From NCBI GenBank assembly GCA_012931725.1, contig CM022944.1, forward strand, positions 68,341,578 to 68,405,577: 64,000 bases of DNA. The letters are read 5' to 3'. This document shows, one piece after another, positions 29,885 through 42,170 of this stretch (positions are counted from its first letter, which is position 1; every line of letters starts with the position of its first letter). Source of the stretch: Litsea cubeba (taxonomy: Eukaryota > Streptophyta > Magnoliopsida > Laurales > Lauraceae). The position numbers and the translations under genes are program-made. The notes beneath the pieces were generated by a model, which saw nothing but the letters and a program-made list of their open reading frames with translations, was not told where the DNA came from and searched no databases.

Positions 29885-31610
29885 ATGGTGGATGGTACAC
29901 TCCTTGTTTGTGGAATTGACTCTAGGATTTTGTTTGACCCTGGCTCTACACACTCATTTTTGTCTCCAAATTTTTCTAAGTTGATTGATGTGCATGCTGG
30001 AGAACTTAAGTTTATGCTGACTGTGGCTGCTCCAGTAGGTAAACAAGTTGTGTATAGAACTTTTTACCCTAGTTGTGCAATTAAGATAGGAGAAGTGGTC
30101 TTACCAGTAAACCTCATATTATTGGATATGCACTACTTCGATATCATCCTAAGGATGGATTGGTTGGCAGGGTACCATGCCATGATGGATTGTTTCCATA
30201 AGACCCTTATATTTAAACTTGAGGAGACACCGGCAGCAGTGATGTTTCAGAGAGAGAGGAGGAACCATCGTGCAAGGTTTATTTCAGTGTTGAAAGCTGA
30301 TAGACTCTTGAATAGTGGATGTGAAGCTTATTTAGCATTTATCACGGAGGATAAATGGTCCCAAGGGGTAGAGGAGATCCTTATTGTTTGTGAGTTTTCA
30401 GATATTTTTCCAGAAGAGATCCCAGGATTACCACTTGTTAGAGAAATTGACTTCACTATTAAGTTATTACCAGGGACCGCTCCGATTTCTATTGCACCAT
30501 ATAGGATGGCTCCGGCAAAATTGGGAGAATTGAAAATACAATTGCAAGAATTACTGGACAAAGGTTTTGTTAGACCTAGCATTTCGCCGTGGGGAGCTCT
30601 GGTTTTGTTTGTCAAAAAGAAAGATGGTTCGATGAGGATGTGCATTGATTATCGGAGATTGAACCAAGTGACCATCAAGAACAAATATCCTTTGCAAAGG
30701 ATAGATGAACTGTTTGATCAGTTACAAGGTGTTGTTTATTTTTTGAATATTAACTTGATATCCGGTTATCATCAGCTGAGAATTAGAGAGTCAGATGTAC
30801 CGAAGACAGCTTTCCGGACAAGATATGGGCATTATGAATTCCTAGTGATGCCATTTGGACTAATTAATGCACCGGCTATATGCAAAGCTCGGTAAGTGCG
30901 AGTTTTGGCTTGAACAAGTAACATTTTTGGGGCACATCATCTCCAAAGAAGGGCTGTCAGTGGATCAGGCTAAGATTGAGGCAGTTGTGAACTGGGAAAG
31001 ATCGAAGAATGCATCAGAAATCAGAAGTTTTCTTGGATTGGCAGGTTATTACCGAAGGTTTGTTCAGGGATTTTCGTCGATTGCTTTGTCATGGACAAAG
31101 TTGTCCAGGAAAAATACACCATTTGCATCGACAGACCAGTGTGAGGCTAGTTTCTAAGAGCTGAAAATAAGATTGACTACAGCACCGGTCCTTAATTTAC
31201 CATCCAGAAGTGGCGGTTTCACTATTTTTACCGATGCTTCGAATGTATGACTTGGATGTGTGCTAATGCAAGATGGTAAAATTGTTGCTTATGGATCCCG
31301 ACAGTTGAAAGATCACAATAAAAACTATACAACACATGATCTTGAGTTGGCATTGGTTGTTTTTGCATTAAAAATGTGGAGACATTATCTCTTTGGAGAG
31401 AAGTCCGAAGTCCACTCCGACCACCGCAACTTATAGTATTTGTTTTCTCAAAAGGAGCTGAACATGAGGCAAAGAAGATGGATGGAATATATCAAAGATT
31501 ATGATTTTCCGATCAAGTATCACCCGGGGAAAGCAAATTTAGTTGCCAATGCTTTGAGCAGGAAATCAGTACGCTTGACAAATCTATGGGGTACTTGTAT
31601 TTTTCAGCAA
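29885..31610 (+). pseudogene. Protease, RT and RNase H of gypsy element C
   Basis: Protease: ILFDPGSTHSFLS, with DPGS where DSGA is usual. RT: GFVRPSISPWGALVLFVKKK, MRMCIDYRRLNQVTIKNKYP, NLISGYHQLRI and MPFGLINAPA. Then comes an abrupt jump at about 30873 to YAKLGKCEFWLEQVTFLGHI. About 130 bases that should encode the catalytic Y/F-x-DD block are missing. RNase H follows (FTIFTDASN, QLKDHNKNYTTHDLELA, KYHPGKANLVANALSRK) with scattered stops. The deletion of the active site alone makes RT non-functional. Confidence 0.92.
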
Positions 31611-32577
31611 TTTGAAGAGTTATGAGTAGACCTACAGCCACTAAGGAAGGGTTTAATGTTAGCTAACATGTCAATGTCTGAGCCTTCCTTCATTCAGAAG
31701 ATCAAGGATAATCAATTGCAAAATCCAGAGTTGGCAAGGATTTCGGAGCATATAGCAGAGCGTCCAAACTTTCATATTATGGATGGAGTCTTGTACTATC
31801 GTGATCATCTATGCGTGCCTAACATTGAAGACTTAAGGAATGACATCATGACAGAGGCTCCAGTACGAAGTATTCTTCTATGTATCTGCGCAACACGAAG
31901 ATGTATCAGAACTTGAAGGGCAGATTTTAGTGGAACAACATGAAGAGAGAAATTGCAGCATTTGTCTCTCGATGTATAAATTACCAGTATAAATTGCCAA
32001 TTAGTGAAAGCAGAGCATCAGAAGCCTCCAGGGCTTTTGCAACTGTTAGAGATCCCAGAATGGAAGTGGGAGCACATCACCATGGACTTTGTTTCGGGAC
32101 TACTGAAAACCAGTAGAGGCAATAATGAAATTTGGGTCATTGTGGATTGCCTTACCAAGTCAGCCCACTTTAGTCCCATGAGGACAGGAAAGAAAATGCA
32201 CATGTTACCTCTTGCAGAGTTGTTTGTCAATGAGATTGTCAGTCGTTATGGACAGCCAGTTTCCATCACATCCGACAGGGACAACAGATTCGTCTCGAGG
32301 TTTTGGAAGACACTGCATGAATCCATGGGTGCGAAGCTACAATTCAGCACGGCTTATCACCCACAGACAGATGGCCAGTCAGAGAGGACGATTCAGACTC
32401 TTGAGGATATGCTTCGTGCTTGTGTGTTGGACTTTAAGACTCAATGGGATGAGGCTCTACCATTGTGCGAGTTTGCCTACAATAACAGTTATCACTCGAG
32501 TATTAGAATGACGCCTTTCAAGGCATTGTATGGCAGGAGATGTAGAATTCCAGTTTGTTTGGAGGAAGTAGGTGTTC
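31611..32577 (+). pseudogene. Integrase core of gypsy element C
   Basis: The zinc-binding segment (about 31656-31990) is badly damaged. The catalytic core is well kept: WEHITMDFVSGL, SITSDRDNRFVSRFWKTLHE and HPQTDGQSERTIQTLEDMLR form a D,D(35)E arrangement. It ends YGRRCRIPVCLEEVG. A 3.2-kb solo LTR interrupts the gene after codon GVR; the C-terminal part resumes at 35789. Integrase joins the element's DNA to the genome. Confidence 0.9.
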
Positions 32578-32582
32578 GCAGT

Positions 32583-35500
32583 TGTCACGCCCCGAAACCG
32601 GGATCCTGCAGTGATCTGATCTCGGGGAGCATGATTTGGGGTTAATTAAAAACTTGTATTTCTCCCCAGGATCCGCGTGTGTGAGGAAAGAAAATTTCCC
32701 AAACACATCAAAATATTTCGCGGAAGCTTACAAGGCATTGCGACCCGGAGTCCATGGCCATTGGATTCCGCGTCGCACTCAACCTACCAGTGTAAAACTG
32801 TCATAACAATATTCAGACTTAGACTGGAGCAAATCATAATATCAGAATATACAGAGCTGACGGTAACAGGTTAATCCTTACCCGAACATATTCAAGTTAC
32901 AAATTAACAAGTGCATTAATTACATTCCCAAGATAAAGGCTAACAGAAGCCGTACAAAATATCAAGCTAAGAACATATACTACCCAGGGGTGAAACGTAG
33001 CTCCGGAGTCAAGCATGACGTCTACATGACATCGTTGACACACCAAGTCTGCAAAACTCGTGGCTCAAAAGCCAACTACACACGAACTAGCTCAAGACGA
33101 AAACCTGCTACCTAGAGCACCAAAGTGTAGAATATCAGACACGACGGTCTGGCAGGTGATCAATTTAGGCGAGAGCATAAACAAAACTAAAGTTTAAAAG
33201 AAACAATGCTTAAAACATTTTACTGAACTTGAAACATATTTATAAGGTTTAAAACAATGCATGAGCAAGATGCTTATCAAGAAAACAAGATGCCACGAAC
33301 GATATACGAAACGAAACTAACATGAATACATATAATATCATGAATAGTAATCCACAAAGAGCCCATCCTTTCTCCATCATTCATGATGATTAGAGCAAGC
33401 ACGCATGACAAGCACGACACACAAGAACACGAACCCACGCCACACGAGGTAGACGGGGAAACCGGCCGCGGAACCGGAACACCCACGATGTGTATAAAAT
33501 ACACGACTAGTCTGCAGACAGTCCACAAGTTTAAGGACCCCCGGACAGTAGATCAGACTGAAGGGGCGGTCCAAGCTCAGTGGCATTTACTTAAATTCAT
33601 GAATGCACGAGATAAAAATATACTTACGAGATAAATCACACAAAAAGGAGAAAACAACTTGTCAAGCTAGTAGAGACTCGCCGTTTGAAGCCCGTGGTTG
33701 ACACGCTTCGCCCCATGATTAAGGGTGCCGCTCGGACCGAGTTCTTATATTTTCCTCATCGACCACGCACAAGGTGGACGATGCAACCAAGACAAGACAC
33801 GATAACATGAACTAGTAATATGTCAAAAATACGAAAGTAGTCCCCTTGCTTATTCTTAAAAACAAATCTTCAGACAAACTTGTGCTTGAAGTTTTTAAAG
33901 CGAGAGCATGACTATTTTTCTTGAATCAGTTTCTCAAACGAACTTGTACTTAGAAATTTAAACAATACACGAATATATCTTGGATATCAAAACTAAAGTT
34001 CGAAAAGCAAGGTCTATCGAGCATGTGCTCAAGACTCCCATTGATTCCTGTGTATTTGAAATCCAATGTCAGAAGAATAGAAATGAAATTGGTGCCTCCG
34101 AAGTTAGGACAGTTTTAAATTTCAAATATACAACATTCAATTAGAGATCTCTCAACATTATCTAAACTTTTTAATCTTCAAGATATTTACAAAAATCATG
34201 TAAATTAGTCCAAGAATTAAATCAGAGGCCATAAATCAGTGTAAATACATAAAACAGGCCCAAAATTCCATAAAAAGGGCATTAAATAGCCCAAATGAAT
34301 TGGGTTGCAGGGACTGGGCCCGCTCGAGCGGGCTTGGGTCCACTCGAGCGGACCTTCCCAGAGGGTGGGCTCGCTAGAGCGAGCCTGCTCTCTGGCTGGC
34401 CAGTTGGAAGTGCATTTTTGCACTATTTTGGGGGCTTCTTTTGCACTTCTTTGAATCTCTTCTTCCTTCATTCATCAATCATCATTCTAAATCATTAAAA
34501 ACTGAATTGATTCATGTCCAACCATTTTTCATTCATCACTAAACTAAAACATTACCTTTCATTTACAAAAATCAACATGGAAAATCATAAATAACCATAA
34601 GAAATATACAAAATTTGATTTGAGCTCTTTTCAATGAGATGTCACTAATAAAAGAAAAGAACTTCTCATATCAATCTAATTAAAAATCAAGTCAAAGATG
34701 AGCATAAATTTGAAGAACATGAACATGGCATAAACTAAGAGTTTGAGCAATAAAATCATACATTTCAAAAATGAAAACATTCCATAAACCACATACACAT
34801 AAAACCTATAGAGATTACTTGCATTGGCCAAAAGCTACTCAAAACTCTCACAATTTTAACCCAAGAGAAGAGCCACGAAATCTACACAAAAAGCCCCAAA
34901 AAGGGCACACAAAATCACTATTTTGGTCACCAAAAACCCCCATTTCGAAAATGGGTTTGAAAGTTAGGGAAAGGGGCTCTTTGAGAGCTAAAGGAACTCC
35001 ATGAAAGAGATGGGTTCAAGCTCTTACCTATGGCTGTCCAAACAAGAAGCAAGGAGAAAGATGGAGTAGAAAATCAGCTGGAATCTCCAAGAAAATGGTA
35101 GCAATCGAAAGCTTGAGATGAGAGGAAAAGAATGGCGGTCTTAGATTTGAAAACGGAGCTCTCTAGCTAGATCAAACAAGAGGAAGAAGATGAGGGAAAA
35201 TGGATATTCTCCTCCCAGCTCTAGGTCAAGAAGGTGCAGGAAAATGAAAAATGGAAGAGAGAGAGGAAGGAGATGACTTAAGTAGCTTGAAAATGGGCCC
35301 CATTCAGCTTAAACTTAAAATGGCTAAAACATGGTCTTGCGGGCCCCGGACGAGATCGACGAAGAAGACAAAATCGATCGTTGAAATATCTAGTTTTTAA
35401 AAAATATATTTTCCCCAATTTCTGAAAATTTTGAAATTCAGGTACAGATTTAGTGTAAAATGTCATTTTTTCCCTTTTTCTCGAAAAACGCAATTTTTGA

Positions 35501-35783
35501 GTCTCAAATCCAAACGGATAAAACATGAAAGTTGTTGAGATCGATAAAGTGAGTCAAAAGGAATAAAAAAAATAGAGTTTTTAGAAATAAAAAATAATTT
35601 ATCACAAAAATACACTTCACAAAGGCCGGGTCAAACAAAACTCAACAGTCCTTAAAATCTCCAAAGTTAAGAAAAATCTATCAAATTCAAAAACCAAGTC
35701 AAACCCGCTACTAATCTTACTCAAAAAGCAAAACCACAATTAAAATAACACTAAACCCAAAAATTGGGGGTCGGGGTCTTACA
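32583..35783 (-). mobile_element. Solo LTR (3.2 kb) nested in integrase of element C
   Basis: The plus strand starts TGTCACGCCCCGAAACCGG and ends GGGGTCGGGGTCTTACA. Read on the minus strand these are the TGTAAGACCCCGACC start and GGGGCGTGACA end typical of Del/Tekay-like LTRs. The flanks GCAGT (32578-32582) and ACAGT (35784-35788) are a target duplication with one mismatch. Joining the flanks continues the integrase reading frame (GVRSFHGP). No internal genes are present, so it is the product of LTR-LTR recombination. Confidence 0.85.
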
Positions 35784-35788
35784 ACAGT

Positions 35789-36175
35789 TTTCATGGACCG
35801 GCTATAGTGAGTGAGACAAGTGACAAGGTCAAGTTGATTCAAGAACGTCTGAAGGTAGCCCAAAGTAAGCAGAAAAGCTATGCAGACTCTCACAGAAGGG
35901 ACTTACAGTTCAAAGAAGGAGATAGGGTTTTCTTGAAGGTGTCATCGACTAGGGGAACGCTGAGATTTGGGTAGAAGGGCAAATTATCCAGGAGATATAT
36001 TGGGCCATATGATATTGTGAGCAAAATTGGCACTGTGGCATACAGGTTAGCCTTACTGCCCGAACTCTCCAGCGTACACAATGTCTTTCATGTGTAAATG
36101 TTAAAGAAGTACGTCCCCGATCCACTGCATGTACTCAGTCACGAGCCATTGGAAATCCGGAAAGATGCTACNGCC
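35789..36175 (+). pseudogene. Integrase C-terminus of gypsy element C
   Basis: Continues the integrase after the solo LTR: VSETSDKVKLIQERLKVAQS, YADSHRRDLQFKEGDRVFLK, RYIGPYDIVSKIGTVAYRL and MLKKYVPDPLHVLSHEPLEI. Two in-frame stops are seen. The frame decays at an ambiguous base (n) at 36172, after which the element is no longer recognisable and no 3' LTR follows. Confidence 0.88.
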
Positions 36176-36354
36176 CAGAGGAAGAGATGCCATACAAGTT
36201 GGCACTAGAAACAGAAAAGCATAAACCCAATCATCAAATACAATAGATATTTCCAAAAGAAGAAAAGCTGATTCTTGCAAAAATCTTGAAAACCCAGACG
36301 GAGAATAAAACAGAAATTTGAAGATAAATCAACTTGACACTCTACCTCATACCT
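36176..36354. other. Flank between element C and LINE
   Basis: Short AT-rich stretch with no coding signal. TCATACCT at 36347-36354 is the possible left target-site copy of the LINE. Confidence 0.4.
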
Positions 36355-36605
36355 TTTTTTTTGTTTAAAGGGTAATTGTATTAATGAGAGAGAAGAAAGA
36401 ATACAGAGGCCAAGAAAGCCTCAAAGAAAGGGAAAATACAAGAGAAGAAAAACCAAAAGACCCTGAGAAGATACAAAAGTCAGGGGGTATTCAATTGTAA
36501 TTGAGATTTACAGGAATATTCAAAAGTCTGAAGAGGGAGGTAAGTTGGTGGCTGGCAAAAGGTTTTGAGATCCTTTTCAGAGAGATACCCAGATCATCAT
36601 GCAGA

Positions 36606-37856
36606 TTAAGTAAATCTGATTAAGGGAAGGATGATGGTCATCAAAAAGAGCTGCATTTCTTGCCTTCCATATGGTATGAAGAACTGAGAGAAAGACTGCT
36701 GCCATGAAGACCTCCCAGCTGAGTCATTACCTGTCGACAGAGCATGCCAAATAGAAGAGGCAGAGCATGAGGTCGGGTGCAAAGCATTTGAGGAAGCAGC
36801 AGCCATTGCCAGAGAGAAAGAGCAAAAGGGCAGGAGAAGAAAAGGTGGCTGGTTGAGTCTTCTCCGCTGAGACAGAGACTGCACCTCGAAGCTAAGGAGA
36901 AGCCAATTTGCTGCAGACGCGAATCAGAGGGTGTTCTGTTAAGCATTAGTCTCCAACCAAAACAGCTGACTCTGGGAAGGGAGATACCGTTCCAAATGAG
37001 AGAAGGCCAATTGAGGATGATGCCTCTCTGTCTGATTAATTCCAGGCTGTTTTCAGGGAAAGCTGGCCATCAGCAGACTCTCTCCAGTAGAGATTGTCTC
37101 TAGTAGCGTGGTTGGGAGAGAGGTAAGAAGTGCATTATCGAGCAGGTCTTGAACAGGAGTTGGCAGATTCAGGGGGATATGCCAAGAGCCAGAGTGGAAG
37201 AGAGAGGCCAGCCTTTGGTCCAGAGGAAAGTGCAAATTGGGGAAGACTGCAGAGAGAGGTCTGTCTCCACACCATGTATCATGCCAGAGGTTGATGTCTT
37301 TGCCATTGCCAAAGGCCCAGGCACTGCCCTGGTGAAGAAGATGAGCAAGACGACGAACTTTTTTCCAAATGCAGGAGCCATAGATGGTATTTGCAGGGTC
37401 CCAGATGCTGCTGAGCTTGAAGTAACGATTCCTGAACCAAGCAGACCAGATGGTGTTCATGGTGGAAGCCTGCCAGCCCAACTTGATGAAAGCTGCATTG
37501 TTGACTTCGCTGATCCTTCTGATGCCGAGGCCTCCTTCTGACTTTGGGAGGGTCACTTGGGACCAATTGACGTGGTTGAACTTAGAGGAGGGAGCACTGC
37601 CAGACCATAGGAACCTTCTCATCAATCTTTCAATGGCTTTACATATAGAGACAGGGAGAGGAAGTATGGAGGCTGTGTGTAATGGGATGCAGGAGAGTAC
37701 GTGCTTAATGAGGATCAGTCTACCTGCAAAAGAGAGAAATTTGGCTTTCCAAGCTGACAGCCTTGCTAGAATGGAATCCAGCAGAGGGAGGAAGTGAGCT
37801 TGCTTCGGAGTGCCGAAAACTATAGGAAATCCCAAATATTTTAGCTGAGCTGGCAC
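36606..37856 (-). pseudogene. LINE ORF2, RT thumb/connection and zf-RVT end
   Basis: The minus strand encodes LKYLGFPIVFGTPKQAHFLP and FLSFAGRLILIKHVLSCIPL, typical post-RT sequence of plant LINEs. The terminal zf-RVT motif, SRCSLCLSGEDSTSHLFFSC, lies at about 36820-36890. Frame changes at about 36950-37050 and 37855 separate it from the rest of ORF2. This part is thought to help RNA binding and target priming. Confidence 0.85.
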
Positions 37857-39040
37857 TGCTGCAGACCAAGGATAGAGCAGATTCTGGACTTCCTACGAGT
37901 CCCACATTTGCCAATGAAAAGCTGACTCTTGCGAAGGTTGATTTGCTGGCCAGAGGAGGATTGGTACAGCTCCAGCAGGTCTTGAATAGCTAGGACTCCT
38001 GAGGTGGTGCCTTTCATGAAGATGATAATGTCATCCGCATAGAGGAGGTGGCAAGGGGTGGAGGGAACTGAGGATAGGGGAAGGATGGTCCTTTGAGATT
38101 GAAGGTTGTGGAGATGAAGGCTGAGAATTTCCTCTGCAAGGATAAACAGGTAAGGTGATAGTGGGTCGCCTTGTCGAAGACCACAGTGGGAGCTGAAAAA
38201 ACCATGAGGGGTTCGGTTGATCAAAACAGAGCATCTGGTTGTGCAAATACATTCTCGCATGAGGGAGATCCAGTCTTCAGAGAAGTTGAAAAACCTGAGG
38301 GCAGAGAAAAGGAATTGCCAATTGAGCTTATCAAAAGCTTTGGAAATGTCTAGCTTGAGGCAAAGGGAGCCTTTACTGAGCTTGGAGTTGAGCTTCTGGA
38401 ATAGCTCGAAGGTCAAGGCTGCATGGTGATGGATTGATCTGCCTTGGATGAAAGCTGCTTGATAGGAGGATATCAATTTTGGTAGGAGCTTGGTTAGTCT
38501 GGAAGATAGGATTTTGGATATGATTTTGTAGGAGAAGTTCAGCAGGCTAATAGGTCTGTAATCAGCAAAGGTGGCAGGGGAGTTGGTTTTGGGGATGAGA
38601 GCAAGGAAGAAGTATTAGAGGCTTTGAGGATTCTCTTGGATTGAAAGAAGTGCTGCACTGCTGAGGTTACTGAAGGTCCTATAATGCCCCAAGCTGCTGT
38701 GAAGAAAGCGCCATTGAAGCCATCTGGGCCTGGAGAACTGTTTCTTTTGAGGGCAAAGACTGCCTCTTTGATCTCGGAGTCAGCAGGGATAGAAACAAGG
38801 GTAGTGTTTTCCAGGTCTGTTACCTTGGGGCTATCAGATTGAAAGAGATTTGGTGAAGCTGGCCATCATGAGGTTTGTAGAGGTTGGAGAAGAAGTCTAC
38901 TGCTTGAGCTTGGATGATGGAGGGATCATCAGTTTGATTGCCATTGACAGTGATGTGGTTGATTCTATTGAAAGAACTCCTGGCTTTTGCAGATTGGTGG
39001 AAGAACTTAGTGTTCAAGTCTCCCTCCTTGAGCCAAGAGT
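37841..39040 (-). pseudogene. LINE ORF2, reverse transcriptase core
   Basis: RT motifs on the minus strand: SYQAAFIQGRSIHHHAALTF, LKLDISKAFDKLNWQFL, CGLRQGDPLSPYLFILAEE and the catalytic YADD at 38030-38041 (HLLYADDIIIF). The finger part upstream (NTKFFHQSAKARSSFNRI) is in other frames between about 38500 and 39017. RT copies the LINE RNA at the nicked target. The catalytic motif is intact, the reading frame is not. Confidence 0.9.
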
Positions 39041-39076
39041 TCCTGGATCTCTGTTTCCAGTGAATTTCTTGGGCTT

Positions 39077-40099
39077 TTAGAGCTTCATGGAGACTAGCTT
39101 TGCTGCCAGAAGGTCATTCCTAAGAGAGTCCGAAGGGGAGGAGTCAAAGTTCTGTTGGCACCTTAGGACAGAAGCTTCCGCAGACAGAATGTTTTGGTGG
39201 ATGTGGCCATAGGTGGCCTTGTTCCAGATTTTCAAGGATTGTTTAAGAGCTTTGAGCTGCTGGGCTAGGATGAACTGGGGATTCCCAGCAATGGGAGTAG
39301 CCCAGCTGGAAGCAACAACATCAAGGAAGGAAGGGTGGAGGAGCCATTTATTCTCAAACTTGAAGGGGGCTTTAGGGGCTGGGGGGAGGTTGGAATGGGT
39401 GAGAAGGATAGGACTGTGGTCAGAGGAGATCCTAGGGAGGTGAAGAAGCAGAGGGTCAGGGTAACAGTCCAGCCAGTGAGAGTTCACTAGAGCTCTGTCG
39501 AGTCTTGCTGCTACATAGGAGAGGCCTTGCCTATTGTTGGACCAAGTGAATTTGCTACCTGAGTAGAGGGTATCAGAGAGGCCAGCTTGAAACACCGTCG
39601 ACTGGAAGTCCTTGAGGGTGGAGGGGGAGGCTTGGCGGAGACTGAGCTTCTCATTGTGGGAGAGAATGGCGTTAAAGTCACCTAGGACACACCAGGGAAG
39701 GGAGGTTTGGGAGGTGTCAATTAATACTTTCCAAAGGTCTTTCCTAAGAGTATGGTTGGTGGATCCATAGACTCCTGTGATAAGGGAAGAGTGACCAGAG
39801 GTTGGGTTATGAAGGAGAAGAGTTAGGTGCTGGGATGAAACATTGAGGACAGAGGTAGTGAGGTGATGGGAAGATTTTGAGAAGCACCAAAGATTTGGGG
39901 TAGCTAAAGATTGATGGTTTGAGTGGAAAGTGTCAAAACCCAGATTAAGCAGACCAAGAGAATTGGTGGACGAGAAGCTAGACATTGGTTCAGAGATGAA
40001 AATAAAGTCAGGGAGATGGGAGCGGATCAGGTTAGCCAAGGCTCTGATGGTAGGGGAGTTGGCTATTCCCCTACAGTTCCAGTAAAGGATCTTTAACAT
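39077..40099 (-). pseudogene. LINE ORF2, AP-type endonuclease
   Basis: The frame starts MLKILYWNCRGIANSPTIRA at 40099 and shows the exonuclease/endonuclease/phosphatase motifs in order: WNCRG, FISEP (metal-binding Glu), GDFNAIL, YVAARLDRALV and ISSDHSPILL. The endonuclease nicks the target DNA to prime reverse transcription. At 340 residues the domain is complete, and the ORF ends by frameshift rather than at its natural end. The start is about 700 bases after the ORF1 knuckle, the usual plant L1 layout. Confidence 0.9.
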
Positions 40100-40813
40100 G
40101 GTTAGGAGGGGGGGGAGGTGAACTTACTTCTAGACCTCCTAGTGATTGGACCAGAGACTGGGCATTTGGATTTCCCTTTGCCTTTGGAGTGGTGCTTGGA
40201 AGGGCCTGCAGGAGTAGTCCCAAGGTTCGCAGCCTGAGGAGTTCGGCTGGAGGGGGTGAAGGAGGGTTGGCCAGAGGGGTGTCTGAAGGATGATGAAAGC
40301 CTGGAGGGGGAGCATCTTCAGAGAGAGCCTGAAGATTGCGACCAAAGAGGTTTGGATTGGAGGTGGGGTCTAAAAGGGAACATTTATCAAGAATGTCAAA
40401 GGGATTGGATAAGTCAATGGTTGGAGGAGAGGTTTCTTTAAGGATGACAGAGACTACTTCAGAGGGTAGGTCATTGAGGGAAGGTTGGAAGAGGAAAGGG
40501 TGAGAGTGTTAGCCTTAGAAAGAGACTTACTGGGAGGACTAGCTAAAGTCATTGAGGATTTGGGATGATGAAGTGATAGAAAAGGCTGAGGAGAAGAGGG
40601 GGGCAGGAAGTGATGGTGGTAGTAGCTGAGGAGGGGGGAGGCGGTTGGTTGCAGAGGAAGGAGGAGAGAGGGGAGGAACAGTGATGGTTGGGGGAGCCAA
40701 GGAGGGTTGGTTGAGAGAGGGGGGGGGGAAACTGAGACTGAAGAGGGGGGGAATGGGTGAAAGGCAGGGGAGACTGAAGAGGGGGGGAATGGGTAGGCAG
40801 GGGCTGAATTGGG

Positions 40814-42135
40814 CTAGGGGGGGGTTGGGGGGGGGGGAGTGAAAAGGGGGGGAAACAGGCCTAAGGAGTGGTTGCTGGGCTGAGGAGCTAGATGGCAATT
40901 TTGAGAGGAGTGGCCTGATTGAAAGCAGAGAGGGCAAGGGCAATGTTCATAGGAAACTGCAATTTCCAATTCCCCTTCACCCTGCAAGTCTACAAGGATG
41001 GTTTTGGGTTTAGGTTTGGAGAGGTCAATATTGACCTGGACCCTGGCAAAAGTTAGAATTCTTTGTGAGGAGGTAATTGCATCTAGCTTGATTGGTTGGC
41101 CAATGGAGTTGGCTATGGAGAAAATGATGTGCTGGCTCCAGCAGTGGTAAGGCAGCCCTGAAAGTCTCACCCATACAGGGGAAAAGGAGGGCCAAACTGA
41201 TTCATCCTGACCAGGGGACCAGGGTTGGAAGAAGATTTTCTTCCTGTCTAAGGACAGAGGGGAGAGGCCCAGAATGAAGGCTTTATCTTCGGGTGAGTTA
41301 AAGCGGAAGATGAAGTGGCCTTTGATGGTAAGGGAAACCAAGCAAGGTCTGGAAAGGGCCCAGAATTTGGCCTTCTCTTCAACCCATTCTAGGGAGGGGC
41401 GTTTACCTGCAAATTTGCCTATGACAGAGAAATTGAAGGATTCCTTACTGCGGATAGCACAGTTTGGGGGATGGATAAGGTCGGTCTACCATTAGTCCAG
41501 GTGGTAGGGGGATAGCTTGGAGGGTGGAAGGAAGGCTGTGGAAAAGCAAAGAGGTTTGCAAAGGAAGAAGGGGGGAAAATAGGTGTGCCAGAGGAGAGGC
41601 TGGGAGTAGGGGGAATTGCGGATGGTAAGGGAGGGAAGGCAGAGGGGTCAGGAGGGGGGGATAGGGGAAGGAGGCAGAGTGGTGAAGAGGCTTGGTTGGG
41701 GGAAGAGATGGGGGGTTTGGAGGAGGAGGTCTGGAAGTCCAAGGGGGGAAGTGGGTTGGCCGGACCGCAGCTGAAGGGGCTGGCCTGGTGGGAAAATGGG
41801 CGGGAGATGAATGAATTTGAAAAACTGGCAGGAGTGAAGAGGGGGGTTGGTTTAAAAGTGGGGGAGGGGAGGGGGAAAGCAATGAGGGAGGAGGAAGGAG
41901 AGTTGACGGAGAAGAAGAAGAGGGTTGGGTCGACGAGGAGCTTGAGGGGAAATGGGCGGGAGAAGGAGGAATTTGAAAAACTGGCAAGAGCGGAGGAGGT
42001 TGGTTTAGAAGGGGGGGGGGGAAGCAGCGGGGGAGGAGGGAGAAGAGATGACGAAGAAGAGAGGGACGGGATCGGCGATGAAGAAGAGGGTGGGATTGGC
42101 GGAATCGTGACGAGGTTGGGAGAGTCTGGTGGCAT
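40814..42135 (-). pseudogene. LINE ORF1 (DUF4283 and zinc knuckle)
   Basis: The ATG at 42135 begins MPPDSPNLVTIPPIPP and a very Pro/Ser-rich region. After a frameshift near 41420 the DUF4283-like domain follows (LVSLTIKGHFIFRFNSPEDK, VWVRLSGLPYHCWSQ) and ends in the knuckle CPLCFQSGHSSQNC near 40925. Another Pro-rich tail (40540-40860) gives long G-runs on the plus strand. ORF1 proteins bind LINE RNA. The frameshift makes this copy non-functional. Confidence 0.85.
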
Positions 42136-42170
42136 TGGAAACCCTTCGATCCTTAGTGCCTTTCATACCT

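Larger units (their letters stand above)
36355..42162 (-). mobile_element. L1-type LINE retrotransposon
   Basis: A 5.8-kb element in minus orientation. It has ORF1 (nucleic-acid binding) and ORF2 (endonuclease, RT, zinc knuckle), and a 3' tail of nine A residues at 36355-36360 and onward on the minus strand. There are no LTRs. The 8-base repeat TCATACCT at 36347-36354 and 42163-42170 may be the target duplication; it is short for a LINE. Several frameshifts make it inactive, but it looks close to full length. Confidence 0.85.

Noticed and set aside
36172..36172. Ambiguous base n as a biological feature
   Set aside because: It is an uncalled base in the assembly, useful only as a warning about local sequence quality.
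40645..40842. Gly-rich plus-strand frames at 40.6-42.2 kb
   Set aside because: They are the complement of the Pro-rich LINE ORF1 region, with no start context or domain.
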